Shown in pieces: positions 8,158 through 17,541 of a stretch of 64,000 nt of DNA. Both the position numbers and the translations under genes were made by a program. Position 1 is the stretch's first letter, and each line of letters begins with the position of its first letter. Below the pieces are notes generated by a model. The model did not search any database. It worked only from the letters and a program-made list of their open reading frames with translations, and had not been told where the DNA came from. The stretch comes from an uncultured Acetatifactor sp. (GTDB lineage: Bacteria; Bacillota; Clostridia; Lachnospirales; Lachnospiraceae), in NCBI GenBank assembly GCA_910586775.1, contig CAJUJN010000004.1, positions 1 through 64,000 of the forward strand, given 5' to 3'.

Positions 8158-9570
8158 ATGCATTTTAAAAAGAAGTTGATTGCAGCGGTCGTTGTGGCGG
8201 TTATGACGGCAGGCCTTTTCTGTGTGGGAACCCTGCAGGCCGGAAATGACGAGGATTCCGGGGAAGACATCGGTATGCGCCTGCCCGGGTCTGCGGATAA
8301 GGAGACCATCTATTTCTGGTATTCCGATGAAAATATGACGAATTTCCTGAACAGCGCAGCAGTTTCCTTCGGGGAGCGGGAGGATGTGAGGGTGATTCCG
8401 GTGTTGGTCTCCGACGGAGAATATCTGGAGGCGGTGAACAGGGCTTCCGTTTCCTCCGGGCAGGTGCCGGATGCCTATATCATCAGTAACGATTCACTGG
8501 AGAAGGCAAGCCTGGCGGGACTGGCATCCCGGATTGAGGATGTGGGAGGCGTGTGCAGCGCGGAAAATTTTCCGCCGTCTGCCCTCTCTGCCGTGACTTA
8601 TCAGGATAAACTGGTGGGGTATCCTCTTTTCTTTGAGACCAGCGCACTTGTCTATAATGACACTTATCTGCAGGAGTGGGCGTCACAGATTGCCATGAAG
8701 GAGCTTCTGGAAGCCGGTGAGCTGGATGAGAATCCGGAGGAGACAGACGGGATTGCAGTGAATGAAGAGCAGCTGGCCGCTCTGCGGGAAACATATTACA
8801 GTCAGGCAATTCCTGCCACAGTGGATGATATTCTGAATATAGCTTATACCTTTGATGTACCTTTGGGCGTGGACGGTGTCATGAAGTGGGATGTGTCCGA
8901 TATTTTCTATAATTACTGGATGGTGGGAAATTATATGATTGTGGGAGGGGACAGCGGAGATGACCCGGGCATGATCAATATCAACAATCCGGAGACTATC
9001 CAGTGTCTGGAGGTCTACAAAGCGCTGAACCAGTTCTTTTTCATAGAGTCGGACACGGTAGACTATGCTTCTGTAATAGAAGATTTCTGTCAGGGGAAGC
9101 TTGTCTTTACCATTGCCACAACGGATGTGGTGAAGCGTCTGGAGAACGCAAAGGCAGAGGGCACTTTGAATTTCGAATATGGAATAGCGCCCATGCCTCA
9201 GGTGAGCGCAGAACTGCAGAGCCGTTCCATGTCCGTAACCAATGCGGTGGCGGTGAACAGCTACTCGGAGCATGCGGAGCTGGCAAATCGTTTCGCCGCC
9301 TGGCTGGTGACGGAATATGCGGACTCCATGTATGATATGACGGGGAAGGTGCCGGCATATTTGGGGGCGAATGCGGACAATGGGGCATTGCAGATTTTTA
9401 AGCTGGAATATGCGGACAGCATACCGCTGCCGAAAATGATGGAGACCGGGAATTTCTGGCTTCAGCTGGAGGGATTGTTCTCAAAGGTGTGGAACGGCGC
9501 CGATGTGACGGCGCTGGTGCAGGAACTGGACGAGACTATTTCGGAACAGGTCAGTGCCGCAGGGAAGTGA
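8158..9570 (+). CDS. Extracellular solute-binding protein (sugar-type ABC transporter)
   Basis: 470 residues. The N-terminus (MHFKKKLIAAVVVAVMTAGL) is a signal peptide probably cut after LQA near residue 29. There is no standard lipobox: the single Cys (GLFC) lacks Gly/Ala before it, unusual for Gram-positive binding proteins. The body resembles family 1 sugar-binding proteins: segments like LVGYPLFFETSALVYNDTYL and the late pair AELANRFAAWLVTEYADSMY. No permease or ATPase genes are adjacent, so it must pair with a system elsewhere or act as an orphan sensor. The ATG at 8158 is preceded by GGGGG at 7 bases. The ligand is not determinable. Confidence 0.75.
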   Translation: MHFKKKLIAAVVVAVMTAGLFCVGTLQAGNDEDSGEDIGMRLPGSADKETIYFWYSDENMTNFLNSAAVSFGEREDVRVIPVLVSDGEYLEAVNRASVSSGQVPDAYIISNDSLEKASLAGLASRIEDVGGVCSAENFPPSALSAVTYQDKLVGYPLFFETSALVYNDTYLQEWASQIAMKELLEAGELDENPEETDGIAVNEEQLAALRETYYSQAIPATVDDILNIAYTFDVPLGVDGVMKWDVSDIFYNYWMVGNYMIVGGDSGDDPGMININNPETIQCLEVYKALNQFFFIESDTVDYASVIEDFCQGKLVFTIATTDVVKRLENAKAEGTLNFEYGIAPMPQVSAELQSRSMSVTNAVAVNSYSEHAELANRFAAWLVTEYADSMYDMTGKVPAYLGANADNGALQIFKLEYADSIPLPKMMETGNFWLQLEGLFSKVWNGADVTALVQELDETISEQVSAAGK

Positions 9571-9839
9571 GCCTGTAAAGAGACCGATGCCGACAGACAC
9601 TTCCTTATTACCAGGAAGATAGGGAGCCGTTTTGCGGCAATCCGGATATTTCCGGGTAGACGGAACCGGGGGTTTGCCCGGTCGAAACGGGAAAGTCCAT
9701 GGATTGCAGGAGATACAACATTGTGTCTGGCAGAAGAAGGTTTCCGGATGAATGCATAAATTTCCAGTCATAGGATACACTTAAAGACAAGGAACCGCTT
9801 AAGACACAGGACTTCGGTTTCTGAAAGGAAGGTGAGCCT

Positions 9840-10271
9840 ATGATTGGATTTTTTATTGCCCTGATTTCCGGGGCACTGATGAGTGTACAGGGCGTGTTCA
9901 ACACTCAGGTGACGAAATCTTCCAGTATCTGGACGGCAAGCGCGTTTGTGCAGCTGACGGCGCTGTTTGTCTGCCTGGGTGCCTGGGTCTGTACGGACAG
10001 AAGTAATCTGATGAACGTATTTACGGTACAGCCGAAGTATATGCTTCTGGGAGGGGCAATCGGGGCGTTTATCACTTATACCGTGATCAAGAGCATGGAT
10101 ATGCTGGGACCTGCCAAAGCAGTCATGCTGATTGTGGTGGCACAGCTGGCGGTGGCTTATATTATTGAGCTTTTTGGCTGGTTCGGTGTGGAGAAGCAGC
10201 CATGGGAATGGCGGAAGGCGCTGGGAATGGCTGTGGCGGTGGCCGGCATTATTATTTTCAAGTGGAAATGA
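9840..10271 (+). CDS. YdcZ/DUF606-type DMT family transporter, small
   Basis: 143 residues with four or five hydrophobic helices; opens MIGFFIALISGALMSVQGVFN, a hallmark of the YdcZ (DUF606) family of half-size drug/metabolite transporters, which work as dimers. A strong ribosome site (GGAAGGTGAG) lies upstream. Substrate unknown. The 269 bases before it, after the solute-binding gene, hold only a small hairpin (ACCGGG/CCCGGT near 9664-9681). Confidence 0.75.
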   Translation: MIGFFIALISGALMSVQGVFNTQVTKSSSIWTASAFVQLTALFVCLGAWVCTDRSNLMNVFTVQPKYMLLGGAIGAFITYTVIKSMDMLGPAKAVMLIVVAQLAVAYIIELFGWFGVEKQPWEWRKALGMAVAVAGIIIFKWK

Positions 10272-10568
10272 ACCGGGCAGGGGATGTTCCGGGTTACTGT
10301 TCATGGCTGCTTCCGTGAGGTGTTTTCGTGCTCATGTTGCTGTGAACGGTAACTGTTCTGTTCCCCTGCTTTTGGAATACATACATGGGCGCAGTCTGTG
10401 GCGCTTCTTCTTGTTTTTGCGGATGTAAGGAAATGTGTACAAATTATAGCAGTTATTTTCCGACGGTTCCTTACCAGGACAAGCCGGAACCAAAACCTTG
10501 CCATTTTGCGCAAGAAATCATTGTTAAGTTCCTAAAAGGAAATTTTCATGAAGATTTTATAAAGGCAC

Positions 10569-10597
10569 TTGTAAAAAGGATACAATTCCGATACAAT
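10569..10597 (+). promoter_or_regulatory. Promoter of the comEA-two-component operon
   Basis: TTGTAA (10569-10574), 17-base spacer, TACAAT (10592-10597), about 85 bases before the comEA start. The rest of the 410-base gap from 10272 shows no convincing gene or terminator. Confidence 0.6.
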
Positions 10598-10681
10598 AAG
10601 AGAATCAGCATAGAGAGGCAATCCCTTTTTGGCTTTTACCGGGATTTTTATAAGCAGCCCGTGGGAAAAGAGAAAGGGACT

Positions 10682-11332
10682 ATGATGAAAAAACGAAATA
10701 TTCTGATATTGTTATGGATTGCGGCAGCCTGTATCCTGTGCTGCTGCTGCGGGAAAAAGAGCGGAACGATTCTGATCGGGGATACGGAAAACCGAACAGA
10801 AGAAAGCGTCAGTCAGGAGAGCCGTGCTTCCGGGACGAAAGCTGAGGCTTCAGGGAGCGCGGACGGGACGAAAGTTGAGGATACAGAGGAAGAAAATACG
10901 GTAATCCGTATCTATGTCTGCGGTGCAGTGGTAAATCCAGGCGTAGTGGAGATTGCTTCGGGAAGCCGCGTCGAGGATGCGCTTCTTGCAGCTGGAGGCT
11001 TTACAGGGGAAGCGGCCAGGGAGGCAGTGAATCTGGCGGACTGGGTCAGCGACGGGCAGAAGCTATATTTTCCTGCGGAGGGAGAAGAGTTTGCTCCTGA
11101 TACCGGCGGGGCGGCTTCCGGAGCAGAAGCATCCTCCGGACTTGTGAATATCAACACTGCCGATGCGGCAGCACTCTGTACTCTGCCCGGTGTGGGAGAG
11201 AGCCGGGCGGCGGATATCATAGCTTACAGGGAGGCCAACGGAGGCTTTGACAGCTGCGAAGACATTATGAAAGTGCCCGGAATCAAGGATGCTATGTATG
11301 AAAAAATCCGCGACAGGATATCGGTAAAATAG
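10682..11332 (+). CDS. comEA: ComEA family competence protein (SLBB + helix-hairpin-helix)
   Basis: 216 residues. A hydrophobic N-terminus ends in a run of Cys (CILCCCCG), suggesting a lipoprotein anchor. A Ser/Glu-rich linker follows, then an SLBB domain (IRIYVCGAVVNPGVVEI region, about residues 76-140) and a C-terminal double helix-hairpin-helix (VNINTADAAALCTLPGVGE and EDIMKVPGIKDAMYEKIRD). ComEA binds incoming double-stranded DNA at the cell surface during transformation. The tandem ATGs at 10682/10685 have AAAGGGA upstream. It is the first gene of an operon with a response regulator, and comEC lies 8 kb downstream rather than next door. Confidence 0.85.
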   Translation: MMKKRNILILLWIAAACILCCCCGKKSGTILIGDTENRTEESVSQESRASGTKAEASGSADGTKVEDTEEENTVIRIYVCGAVVNPGVVEIASGSRVEDALLAAGGFTGEAAREAVNLADWVSDGQKLYFPAEGEEFAPDTGGAASGAEASSGLVNINTADAAALCTLPGVGESRAADIIAYREANGGFDSCEDIMKVPGIKDAMYEKIRDRISVK

Positions 11333-11351
11333 AAAATCTGTGGAGGTTGCT

Positions 11352-12050
11352 ATGGCTGGGAAGAGAGCTTTGGTGGTAGATGATGAAAAGTTGATTGTGA
11401 AGGGAATCCGCTTCAGCCTGGAACAGGATGATATGAAGGTGGACTGTGCCTATGACGGGGAGGAAGCCCTGGAATATGCCCGTACCAATCAATATGATAT
11501 CATTCTTCTGGATGTGATGCTGCCGAAGCTTACCGGCTTTGAAGTCTGTCAGCAGATTCGGGAATTTTCCAATGTGCCCATTATCATGCTGACTGCCAAG
11601 GGCGAGGACATGGATAAGATACTGGGTCTGGAATACGGCGCGGATGACTATATCACCAAACCTTTCAATATTCTGGAGGTAAAGGCGCGGATTAAGGCGA
11701 TTATGCGGCGGACGGAACCGAAGCGCATCATGGGGGAAATGCCTGCAGCCAAAAGCGTGGAGCGGGGAGATGTGCGTCTGGACTGTGAGGGGCGCAGGGC
11801 GTTTATTTCCGGTAAGGAGATCGGCCTGACAGCAAAGGAATTCGAATTATTGGAGCTTCTTATGCTGAATCCTGATAAAGTGTACAGCCGCGAGAGTCTG
11901 CTGAAGTTAGTCTGGGGTGCGGATTATCCCGGGGATGTGCGCACCGTGGATGTTCATATCAGAAGACTTAGGGAGAAGGTGGAAGCCAGTCCCAGCGAGC
12001 CCCGGTACGTACATACGAAGTGGGGCGTGGGCTACTACTTTCAGGTGTAA
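11352..12050 (+). CDS. OmpR/PhoB family response regulator
   Basis: 232 residues. Receiver domain with acidic pocket D10-D11, phospho-acceptor D54 (IILLDVML), T83 and K105 regions (MLTAKG, YITKPFN), followed by a winged-helix DNA-binding domain (GLTAKEFELLELLM to VRTVDVHIRRLREKVE). The ATG at 11352 has TGGAGG upstream; a GTG four codons earlier overlaps that site. It is the partner of the kinase 15 bases downstream. The tight pairing resembles the WalRK/PhoPR type. Target genes are unknown, but comEA and the GerMN gene share the transcript. Confidence 0.92.
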   Translation: MAGKRALVVDDEKLIVKGIRFSLEQDDMKVDCAYDGEEALEYARTNQYDIILLDVMLPKLTGFEVCQQIREFSNVPIIMLTAKGEDMDKILGLEYGADDYITKPFNILEVKARIKAIMRRTEPKRIMGEMPAAKSVERGDVRLDCEGRRAFISGKEIGLTAKEFELLELLMLNPDKVYSRESLLKLVWGADYPGDVRTVDVHIRRLREKVEASPSEPRYVHTKWGVGYYFQV

Positions 12051-12065
12051 AGGCGGGAGTGGCAA

Positions 12066-13553
12066 ATGGCGGCAAAAATATTCGAGGAGCTGAAGAAGCT
12101 TCTGTCTCTGCGCAGCCTGCAGGCGCGCATCTTTATCATTGTGCTGGCGGCGGGTTTTATCCCCAGCATGATCGTACGTTATGGGATTCTGGATAATTAT
12201 GAGGAGCATTCTGTCCAACAGAGAATTTCCACTGTTCAAAATCAGCTGATGATCGTGGGAAACCATCTGATCAGCAATAATTATTTTAATACAAAGCCGG
12301 AGGGATACAGCAGCAGTGTATCCCGTGACGTGATCAATGCGGAACTGGAGATGATCTCTAATCTGTATGAAGGGCGAGTCATGATCATTGACTCCAGTCT
12401 GCGTGTGGTCCGGGATACCTATGATATCAGTGAGGGTAAGACCATCATTTCCGAAGAGGTGATCAGATGTTTCCAGGGAGAGAGTATGTCCAATTATGAC
12501 AGGGAGCACGGCTACATAGAGATGACTACGCCGATTATCGATGCCAGTGTGGAGGCAGGGAAGGTGGTGGGGGTTATGCTGACCAGCATTTCCAATGATT
12601 CGACGGTTGCCACACTGGAGGTGCTGAACCGGAAATCAGTGCTCTTGCAGAACCTGATGATTGTGGTGATTGTGGCCATGGCCATGGTGCTGTCCGTGAT
12701 ATTGACGCGGCCTTTTAACCGGGTTACGGAAGCCATCAATGAGGTGCGGGCGGGCTACAGCGACGAAAGTATTTCCGTGCCGGACTATGCGGAAACCGCA
12801 CATATCGTGGAGGCCTTTAATCAGATGCTGAAGCGCATGAGGACCCTGGACAATTCCAGACAGGAATTCGTGGAAAATGTGTCCCATGAACTGAAGACGC
12901 CCATGGCGGGCATTAAGGTGCTGGCTGACTCCCTGTTGGCCCAGAGAGATGCGTCGGCGGAGCTGTACCGTGAATTTCTGGAGGATATTGCTTCTGAAAT
13001 TGACCGGGAGAACCAGATTATTACGGACCTGTTGGTGCTGGTGAAGATGGACAAAAAGGCTCAGGAGATGAACATTGCGTCCATAAACATCAATGACCTG
13101 ACGGAACTGATTTTAAAACGGCTTCGTCCCATTGCACGAAAGAAAGACGTGGAAGTAGTCTTCGAGAGTATACGTCCTGTTGTGGCTGAAGTGGATGAAG
13201 TAAAGATGACACTGATTATGACCAATCTGGTGGAAAATGCCATAAAATATAATAAGGAGCATGGTTGGGTGAAGGTGGAGCTGGATGCGGACCATCAGTA
13301 TTTTACTTTTCAGGTGCGCGACTCGGGGCTGGGTATACCGGAAGATGCTCTGACGCATATTTATGAACGATTTTACCGTGTGGAAAAATCCCATTCCAGG
13401 GAAATCGGCGGAACCGGTCTGGGGCTTGCCATTACAAAAAGTGCCGTCCTGATGCACCGCGGTTCCATCACAGTGTCCAGCGTGGAAGGGGAGGGTTCTT
13501 GTTTTACCGTAAAGATTCCCCTGAGTAATGCCGGGAGCAGTGTGGTGACATAG
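12066..13553 (+). CDS. Membrane sensor histidine kinase
   Basis: 495 residues. First membrane helix about 23-45, an extracellular sensor region to about residue 190, second helix about 200-215, a HAMP segment (TRPFNRVTEAINEVRAGY), then the dimerisation domain with phosphorylated H274 (FVENVSHELKTPMAG) and an ATPase domain with N-box (NLVENAIKYN), G1 (DSGLGIPE), and G2 (GGTGLGLAI). Architecture and order match PhoR/WalK-like kinases. It should phosphorylate the regulator encoded just upstream. The signal is unknown. Confidence 0.92.
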   Translation: MAAKIFEELKKLLSLRSLQARIFIIVLAAGFIPSMIVRYGILDNYEEHSVQQRISTVQNQLMIVGNHLISNNYFNTKPEGYSSSVSRDVINAELEMISNLYEGRVMIIDSSLRVVRDTYDISEGKTIISEEVIRCFQGESMSNYDREHGYIEMTTPIIDASVEAGKVVGVMLTSISNDSTVATLEVLNRKSVLLQNLMIVVIVAMAMVLSVILTRPFNRVTEAINEVRAGYSDESISVPDYAETAHIVEAFNQMLKRMRTLDNSRQEFVENVSHELKTPMAGIKVLADSLLAQRDASAELYREFLEDIASEIDRENQIITDLLVLVKMDKKAQEMNIASININDLTELILKRLRPIARKKDVEVVFESIRPVVAEVDEVKMTLIMTNLVENAIKYNKEHGWVKVELDADHQYFTFQVRDSGLGIPEDALTHIYERFYRVEKSHSREIGGTGLGLAITKSAVLMHRGSITVSSVEGEGSCFTVKIPLSNAGSSVVT

Positions 13554-13800
13554 GGAGGATTATGGATGACAGATACGGCGAAGCGGATGCGTGTATTGGT
13601 GTCATATTCACAGGGAAATCCTGTTTTTCGGGAGGGCATCGTAAAATAGCCTCTCGGAATCTCAGTAAGCAAAATCGGGATTCGGATCAATAATGTGGTC
13701 AGAAAGGCGGGAAATTGGTAACAATGGTTTCCGAAAATGCCAATGAGAAGCGGTTTAGAGATTCCGGGAGGCTGTTAAAAGGAAACGGAGGACAAGTGTT

Positions 13801-14715
13801 ATGAAAAAGATGTTGAGAATACTGCCGTTCCTGGCCATGGTTTTGCTCTTCGGCGGCTGTGCCGGAAAGGAAGAGGAAGGCGAGAATGTTTACCAGGTAT
13901 ATTATGTGAGTAATTCCGAGACCAAGGTGGAGATGCATTCCCATGAAATGGAAGCGGTAGAACCGAAAGAGCAGCTGAAAGAGCTGATGGAATGTCTGTC
14001 TACGGAACCGGAGAAGTTGGAGTACAAGGCCCCGTTTGCCATGGGATTTCAGGTGTTGGGGACCACGCTGGAGAACGGAAATCTGCAGATTGACGTGGAT
14101 GCTGCCTATAAGGAACTGCCGCCTATCACGGAAATCCTGGTGCGCGCTGCGGTGGTGCGTACACTGACACAGCTGCCGGAGGTGAGCCTGGTTATGATTA
14201 CCGTGGAGGGAAGCCAGCTTCTGGACAGGAAGGAAAATGCGGTGGGCTGGATGAACGCCGAGCAGTTTATCGATAACGATGGGAATGAGATCAACACCTA
14301 TGAGGAAGCCAGAGTAAGGCTGTATTTTGCGGATGAGAGCGGCACAAAGCTGATTGCTGCGGACAGGGAGAAGCATTATTCCACAAATACGCCGTTGGAG
14401 CGGTTTGTGGTGGAGGAGCTGATAGCAGGGCCCAGCGGGCGCATTGAGGGGCTGTTTCCCTCGATTAATCCGGGCACCAAGGTGGTCAGCGTCATGACGA
14501 AGGATGGTATTTGTTATGTGAATCTGGACGAGACGTTTCTGGCGGTGGTGAATAATGTATCCACCGATGTGTCCATATATGCCATTGTCAATTCTCTTGT
14601 GGAGCTGAGTAATATAAATAAAGTACAGATACTGATCAACGGAGAGGTGCCGTCAAGCTTTTCAACGTCAACTTTTGAACGGAATCTGGATATTGTGACA
14701 ACGTTGGGGAATTGA
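13801..14715 (+). CDS. GerMN domain lipoprotein
   Basis: 304 residues. Signal peptide ends in a lipobox (LLFGGC, Cys19). Two GerMN repeats follow, about 55-150 and 185-290, each with the pattern of strand, helix (VRTLTQLPEV, IVNSLVELSNI) and strand (VQILING). GerM proteins act in spore cortex formation or germination in Bacillus; GerMN lipoproteins beside two-component systems, as in LpqB-MtrAB of actinobacteria, tune the sensor kinase. The position directly after a kinase fits that second role (inference). A GGAGG-like site (CGGAGGACAAG) precedes the ATG. Confidence 0.85.
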   Translation: MKKMLRILPFLAMVLLFGGCAGKEEEGENVYQVYYVSNSETKVEMHSHEMEAVEPKEQLKELMECLSTEPEKLEYKAPFAMGFQVLGTTLENGNLQIDVDAAYKELPPITEILVRAAVVRTLTQLPEVSLVMITVEGSQLLDRKENAVGWMNAEQFIDNDGNEINTYEEARVRLYFADESGTKLIAADREKHYSTNTPLERFVVEELIAGPSGRIEGLFPSINPGTKVVSVMTKDGICYVNLDETFLAVVNNVSTDVSIYAIVNSLVELSNINKVQILINGEVPSSFSTSTFERNLDIVTTLGN

Positions 14716-14805
14716 TGCCGGGGAATAAAAGCAGAAAGGGCTCCGTGTAGAGGAAATCCGGCAGTGAATTTGAAGAATGAGATTTGGCAGTGCGGGCCGG
14801 GAGAT

Positions 14806-15501
14806 ATGGAGAGTATGAAAGAGACGCTGTATAAAATATTATTTCTGGAGGATGAGCCTACCATCCGGGAGGTTCTGACGGAATATATGCTGATGTCCGG
14901 GTATCAGGTTACCACGGCGGAGCGGGGCGATGCGGCAATCCGCCTGGTGAGGGAGCAGGATTTTGACCTGGCTGTGCTGGATATCTGTGTGCCGGGGGCG
15001 GACGGCTTTGAAGTGCTGAAATGTATACATGCCAACAGGAAGAAGACCGCGGTGATCATGCTGACGGCTCTGGAGGATGAGAAAACCCAGGTGAAGGCTT
15101 TTAATCTGTATGCGGATGATTATGTGATCAAGCCGGTGTCACCGATTATTCTGCTGAAGCGGATGGAAACCATACTGCGGCGGACTGCCGGGCAGCCGGG
15201 AGAGGAAACGGAAGAACAAAAGGGGCTGGTGCTGAAGGAGGAGGCATACTGTGCGCTGTATGACGGGGAGAAGCTGCCGCTTACTCTGAGCGAGTATCTG
15301 CTGCTGCAGACGCTCTATAAGGAGCCGGACAGAGTATTTACCCGGGAACAGCTTATCATGAGCATTTTCAATGAAGACTATATCGGCAATGACCGGATCA
15401 TTGATGCGCATGTGAAGAATCTGCGGAAAAAGCTGCCGGCATCCTGTATCAGAACTGTTATCGGAGTGGGATATCAGTTTGACCGGTCAACACTGAATTA
15501 A
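14806..15501 (+). CDS. OmpR family response regulator (second system)
   Basis: 231 residues from the ATG at 14806, preceded by GGGAG; a GTG at 14764 is possible but lacks a site. Receiver with E15-D16 pocket, D59 phospho-acceptor (LAVLDICVPG), and YADDYVIKPVSP for the conserved Lys; C-terminal winged helix (LTLSEYLLLQTLYKEP to IDAHVKNLRKKLP). The kinase gene follows after 33 bases and an ABC exporter after that, an arrangement typical of systems that sense and expel toxic compounds. Confidence 0.9.
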   Translation: MESMKETLYKILFLEDEPTIREVLTEYMLMSGYQVTTAERGDAAIRLVREQDFDLAVLDICVPGADGFEVLKCIHANRKKTAVIMLTALEDEKTQVKAFNLYADDYVIKPVSPIILLKRMETILRRTAGQPGEETEEQKGLVLKEEAYCALYDGEKLPLTLSEYLLLQTLYKEPDRVFTREQLIMSIFNEDYIGNDRIIDAHVKNLRKKLPASCIRTVIGVGYQFDRSTLN

Positions 15502-15534
15502 AGGGCTTCTCTTAAACGGGACGGAGGTAGGGCT

Positions 15535-17229
15535 GTGCGTCTGGGACGAAAAAATCTGCTGTACAGCATGGCGCTGGCGGGTGTCATGATGCTGTTTCTG
15601 GTGGGATATTTTATCTACATGCTGCCGTCGCTCTATGTGGAGCATGTGATGGAGCAGAATCTGAAATCCATCTATGAACAGCACAGGGCGTACATGGAAA
15701 CCGGCAGCTATGACGGCGTGGGTGTAAGGAATGCCACAGCCTGTTTTTCTGTGGAGATTCCGCTGGAAGGGAACTGCATTCTGGTGACGGGCAAAGCATA
15801 TTCGGCGGAAATCATCGTGAAAGATAAGCGGATTTTGGAGATTCTGGGTAACTGTCGGGAGAAGCTGGAAGCGGGCGGAATTCTGAGGAAGGAAGAGGAT
15901 GCTGCCGATATACCGGGTGAGAAAACCGGAGAAGGGAAGGCAGCTGACAGCCTGGCGGACGGGAAGCAGGCGAAATGGGAGATTGAGCTGACGGATGAGG
16001 TAGAGGCGCTGGAGGCTGTCTTGAGAGAGGCTTTGTCTGATGCAGGCTCTTTTCCCGTGGAAGTCCGTTTGCTGTCCGGTAACGGGATTGAGGAAGATTT
16101 TTTTAATGAATCGATGAAAGTGCATACTTATTCAGGAGATCTGATCATTATGGAATCCGGCGTGGAGGATGCTCATAACCGGTATGCCAACTATATTGCC
16201 ATGGAGCAGACGAAGGACAGTATCGTTCTTTCCTGTCTGCCGGTTGTGGCGCCGGATGCGGATGAGATACGGCCTGTGGTGCTGCAGAGCCTTCCCATGC
16301 TGGGGGCGGTTCTGGTGTTGCTGGTGCTCTTATTTTCACAGATGTATTCAGAGGGAATCGTGGGGCCGATTTTGCGGCTGGCAAGGCACGCGGAAGAGAT
16401 GGAGCTTGCACATGATTTCGCAGTAGGGCGTATGTCGGAGGAATGGCCGGACAGGAAGGATGAGGTGCGTGAGTTGGCAGATACGCTGGATGATTTTTAC
16501 CTGCAGATCAGGGAAAGCTATCAGAGGCTGGAGGAGAAGAACCGGGAACTGGAGGAGGAAAACAGGCGTCAGGAAATCTTTCTGCGCGCGTCCTCCCATC
16601 AGCTGAAAACGCCTATTGCGGCGGCGCTTCTGCTGGTGGAGGGTATGATAAACGAGGTAGGAAAGTACAGAGAGACGAAAGCTTATCTGCCCAGGGTAAA
16701 AGAGCAGCTGCTTTCCATGCGGAAAATGGTGGAGGAGATTCTGTATCTGAACCATTGCGCGGAGAACAGGAAGATACAGCTGACGAATGTGGGGGAATTA
16801 CTGGCGCAGCGTCTGTATTCCTATCAGGTGGAACTGGCAGACAGGCGGATTTCGGTGGCTGTCTCGGGGGAGAAGGGACTGTCACTGTGCACGGACGAGA
16901 TGATGATTACCCAGATTCTGGACAATCTGCTGTCCAATGCCGTGAAATATACGCCCCGGGACGGGTATATAAAAATAGAGCTGAAGGAGTGCAGTGAAAA
17001 AGAGAAACCGGAAATACGGATTGAAAATTCCGGAACGCCAATAGACGGAGACCTGCTGCCTCATATTTTTGAGCCTTTTGTCAGAGGCAGCCATGAGGCC
17101 GCTTCTTCCCTGGACAGCCATGGACTGGGACTGTATATTGCCTCTTATTATGCGAAAAAACTGGGGATAACCCTTTCGGTGCGAAACGGGGAGGGCTGTG
17201 TTATAGCTGCGGTGGTATTCGCAGAATGA
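15535..17229 (+). CDS. Membrane sensor histidine kinase (second system)
   Basis: 564 residues from a GTG with GGAGG 8 bases upstream. Membrane helix about 11-30, a large extracytoplasmic domain to about 245 with a charged, low-complexity stretch (about 117-145), a second helix (LGAVLVLLVLLFSQMY), a HAMP-like segment, a short coiled coil (RLEEKNRELEEENRRQEIF), then H355 (LRASSHQLKTPIAAA) and the ATPase domain (NLLSNAVKYTP, HGLGLYIASY). The SSHQLKTP H-box is seen in kinases tied to ABC exporters. The ligand is unknown. Confidence 0.9.
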   Translation: MRLGRKNLLYSMALAGVMMLFLVGYFIYMLPSLYVEHVMEQNLKSIYEQHRAYMETGSYDGVGVRNATACFSVEIPLEGNCILVTGKAYSAEIIVKDKRILEILGNCREKLEAGGILRKEEDAADIPGEKTGEGKAADSLADGKQAKWEIELTDEVEALEAVLREALSDAGSFPVEVRLLSGNGIEEDFFNESMKVHTYSGDLIIMESGVEDAHNRYANYIAMEQTKDSIVLSCLPVVAPDADEIRPVVLQSLPMLGAVLVLLVLLFSQMYSEGIVGPILRLARHAEEMELAHDFAVGRMSEEWPDRKDEVRELADTLDDFYLQIRESYQRLEEKNRELEEENRRQEIFLRASSHQLKTPIAAALLLVEGMINEVGKYRETKAYLPRVKEQLLSMRKMVEEILYLNHCAENRKIQLTNVGELLAQRLYSYQVELADRRISVAVSGEKGLSLCTDEMMITQILDNLLSNAVKYTPRDGYIKIELKECSEKEKPEIRIENSGTPIDGDLLPHIFEPFVRGSHEAASSLDSHGLGLYIASYYAKKLGITLSVRNGEGCVIAAVVFAE

Positions 17230-17541
17230 CGGCCCGGCTATCGGTGCCGGATTCTAATGATAAAATTCTTTGTCCCTATTTCTGATTTCATTGTGTTTCA
17301 TATTTACGGAAAAGAGGCTTCCGGGCATACGCCGGTCCGGCGTATGGCGGTAAAGCCGGGAACGCGATGATTCACAGCGGATGCATCAAAACGCCATCTG
17401 TTCTTCATACGAAATTCATACGGTTTTGATAAGATAATATCGGCGGCAGGAGAGAAGTACGGCTTGATATTTGCCGGATAAAGGTTGCTTTGCAAAAAAG
17501 CATTCAGCTGCAGCCAAATACAGGTAAAGGAGTGAAGATAC
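17230..17541. other. 312-base gap before the ABC exporter genes
   Basis: No gene seen. TTCATACG occurs twice (17404, 17415) before a GATAAT (17433), a weak promoter candidate; GCGTATGGCGGTAAAGC near 17339 and CCGGCGTATG form partial repeats. No terminator with a T-run was found after the kinase gene. Confidence 0.4.
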
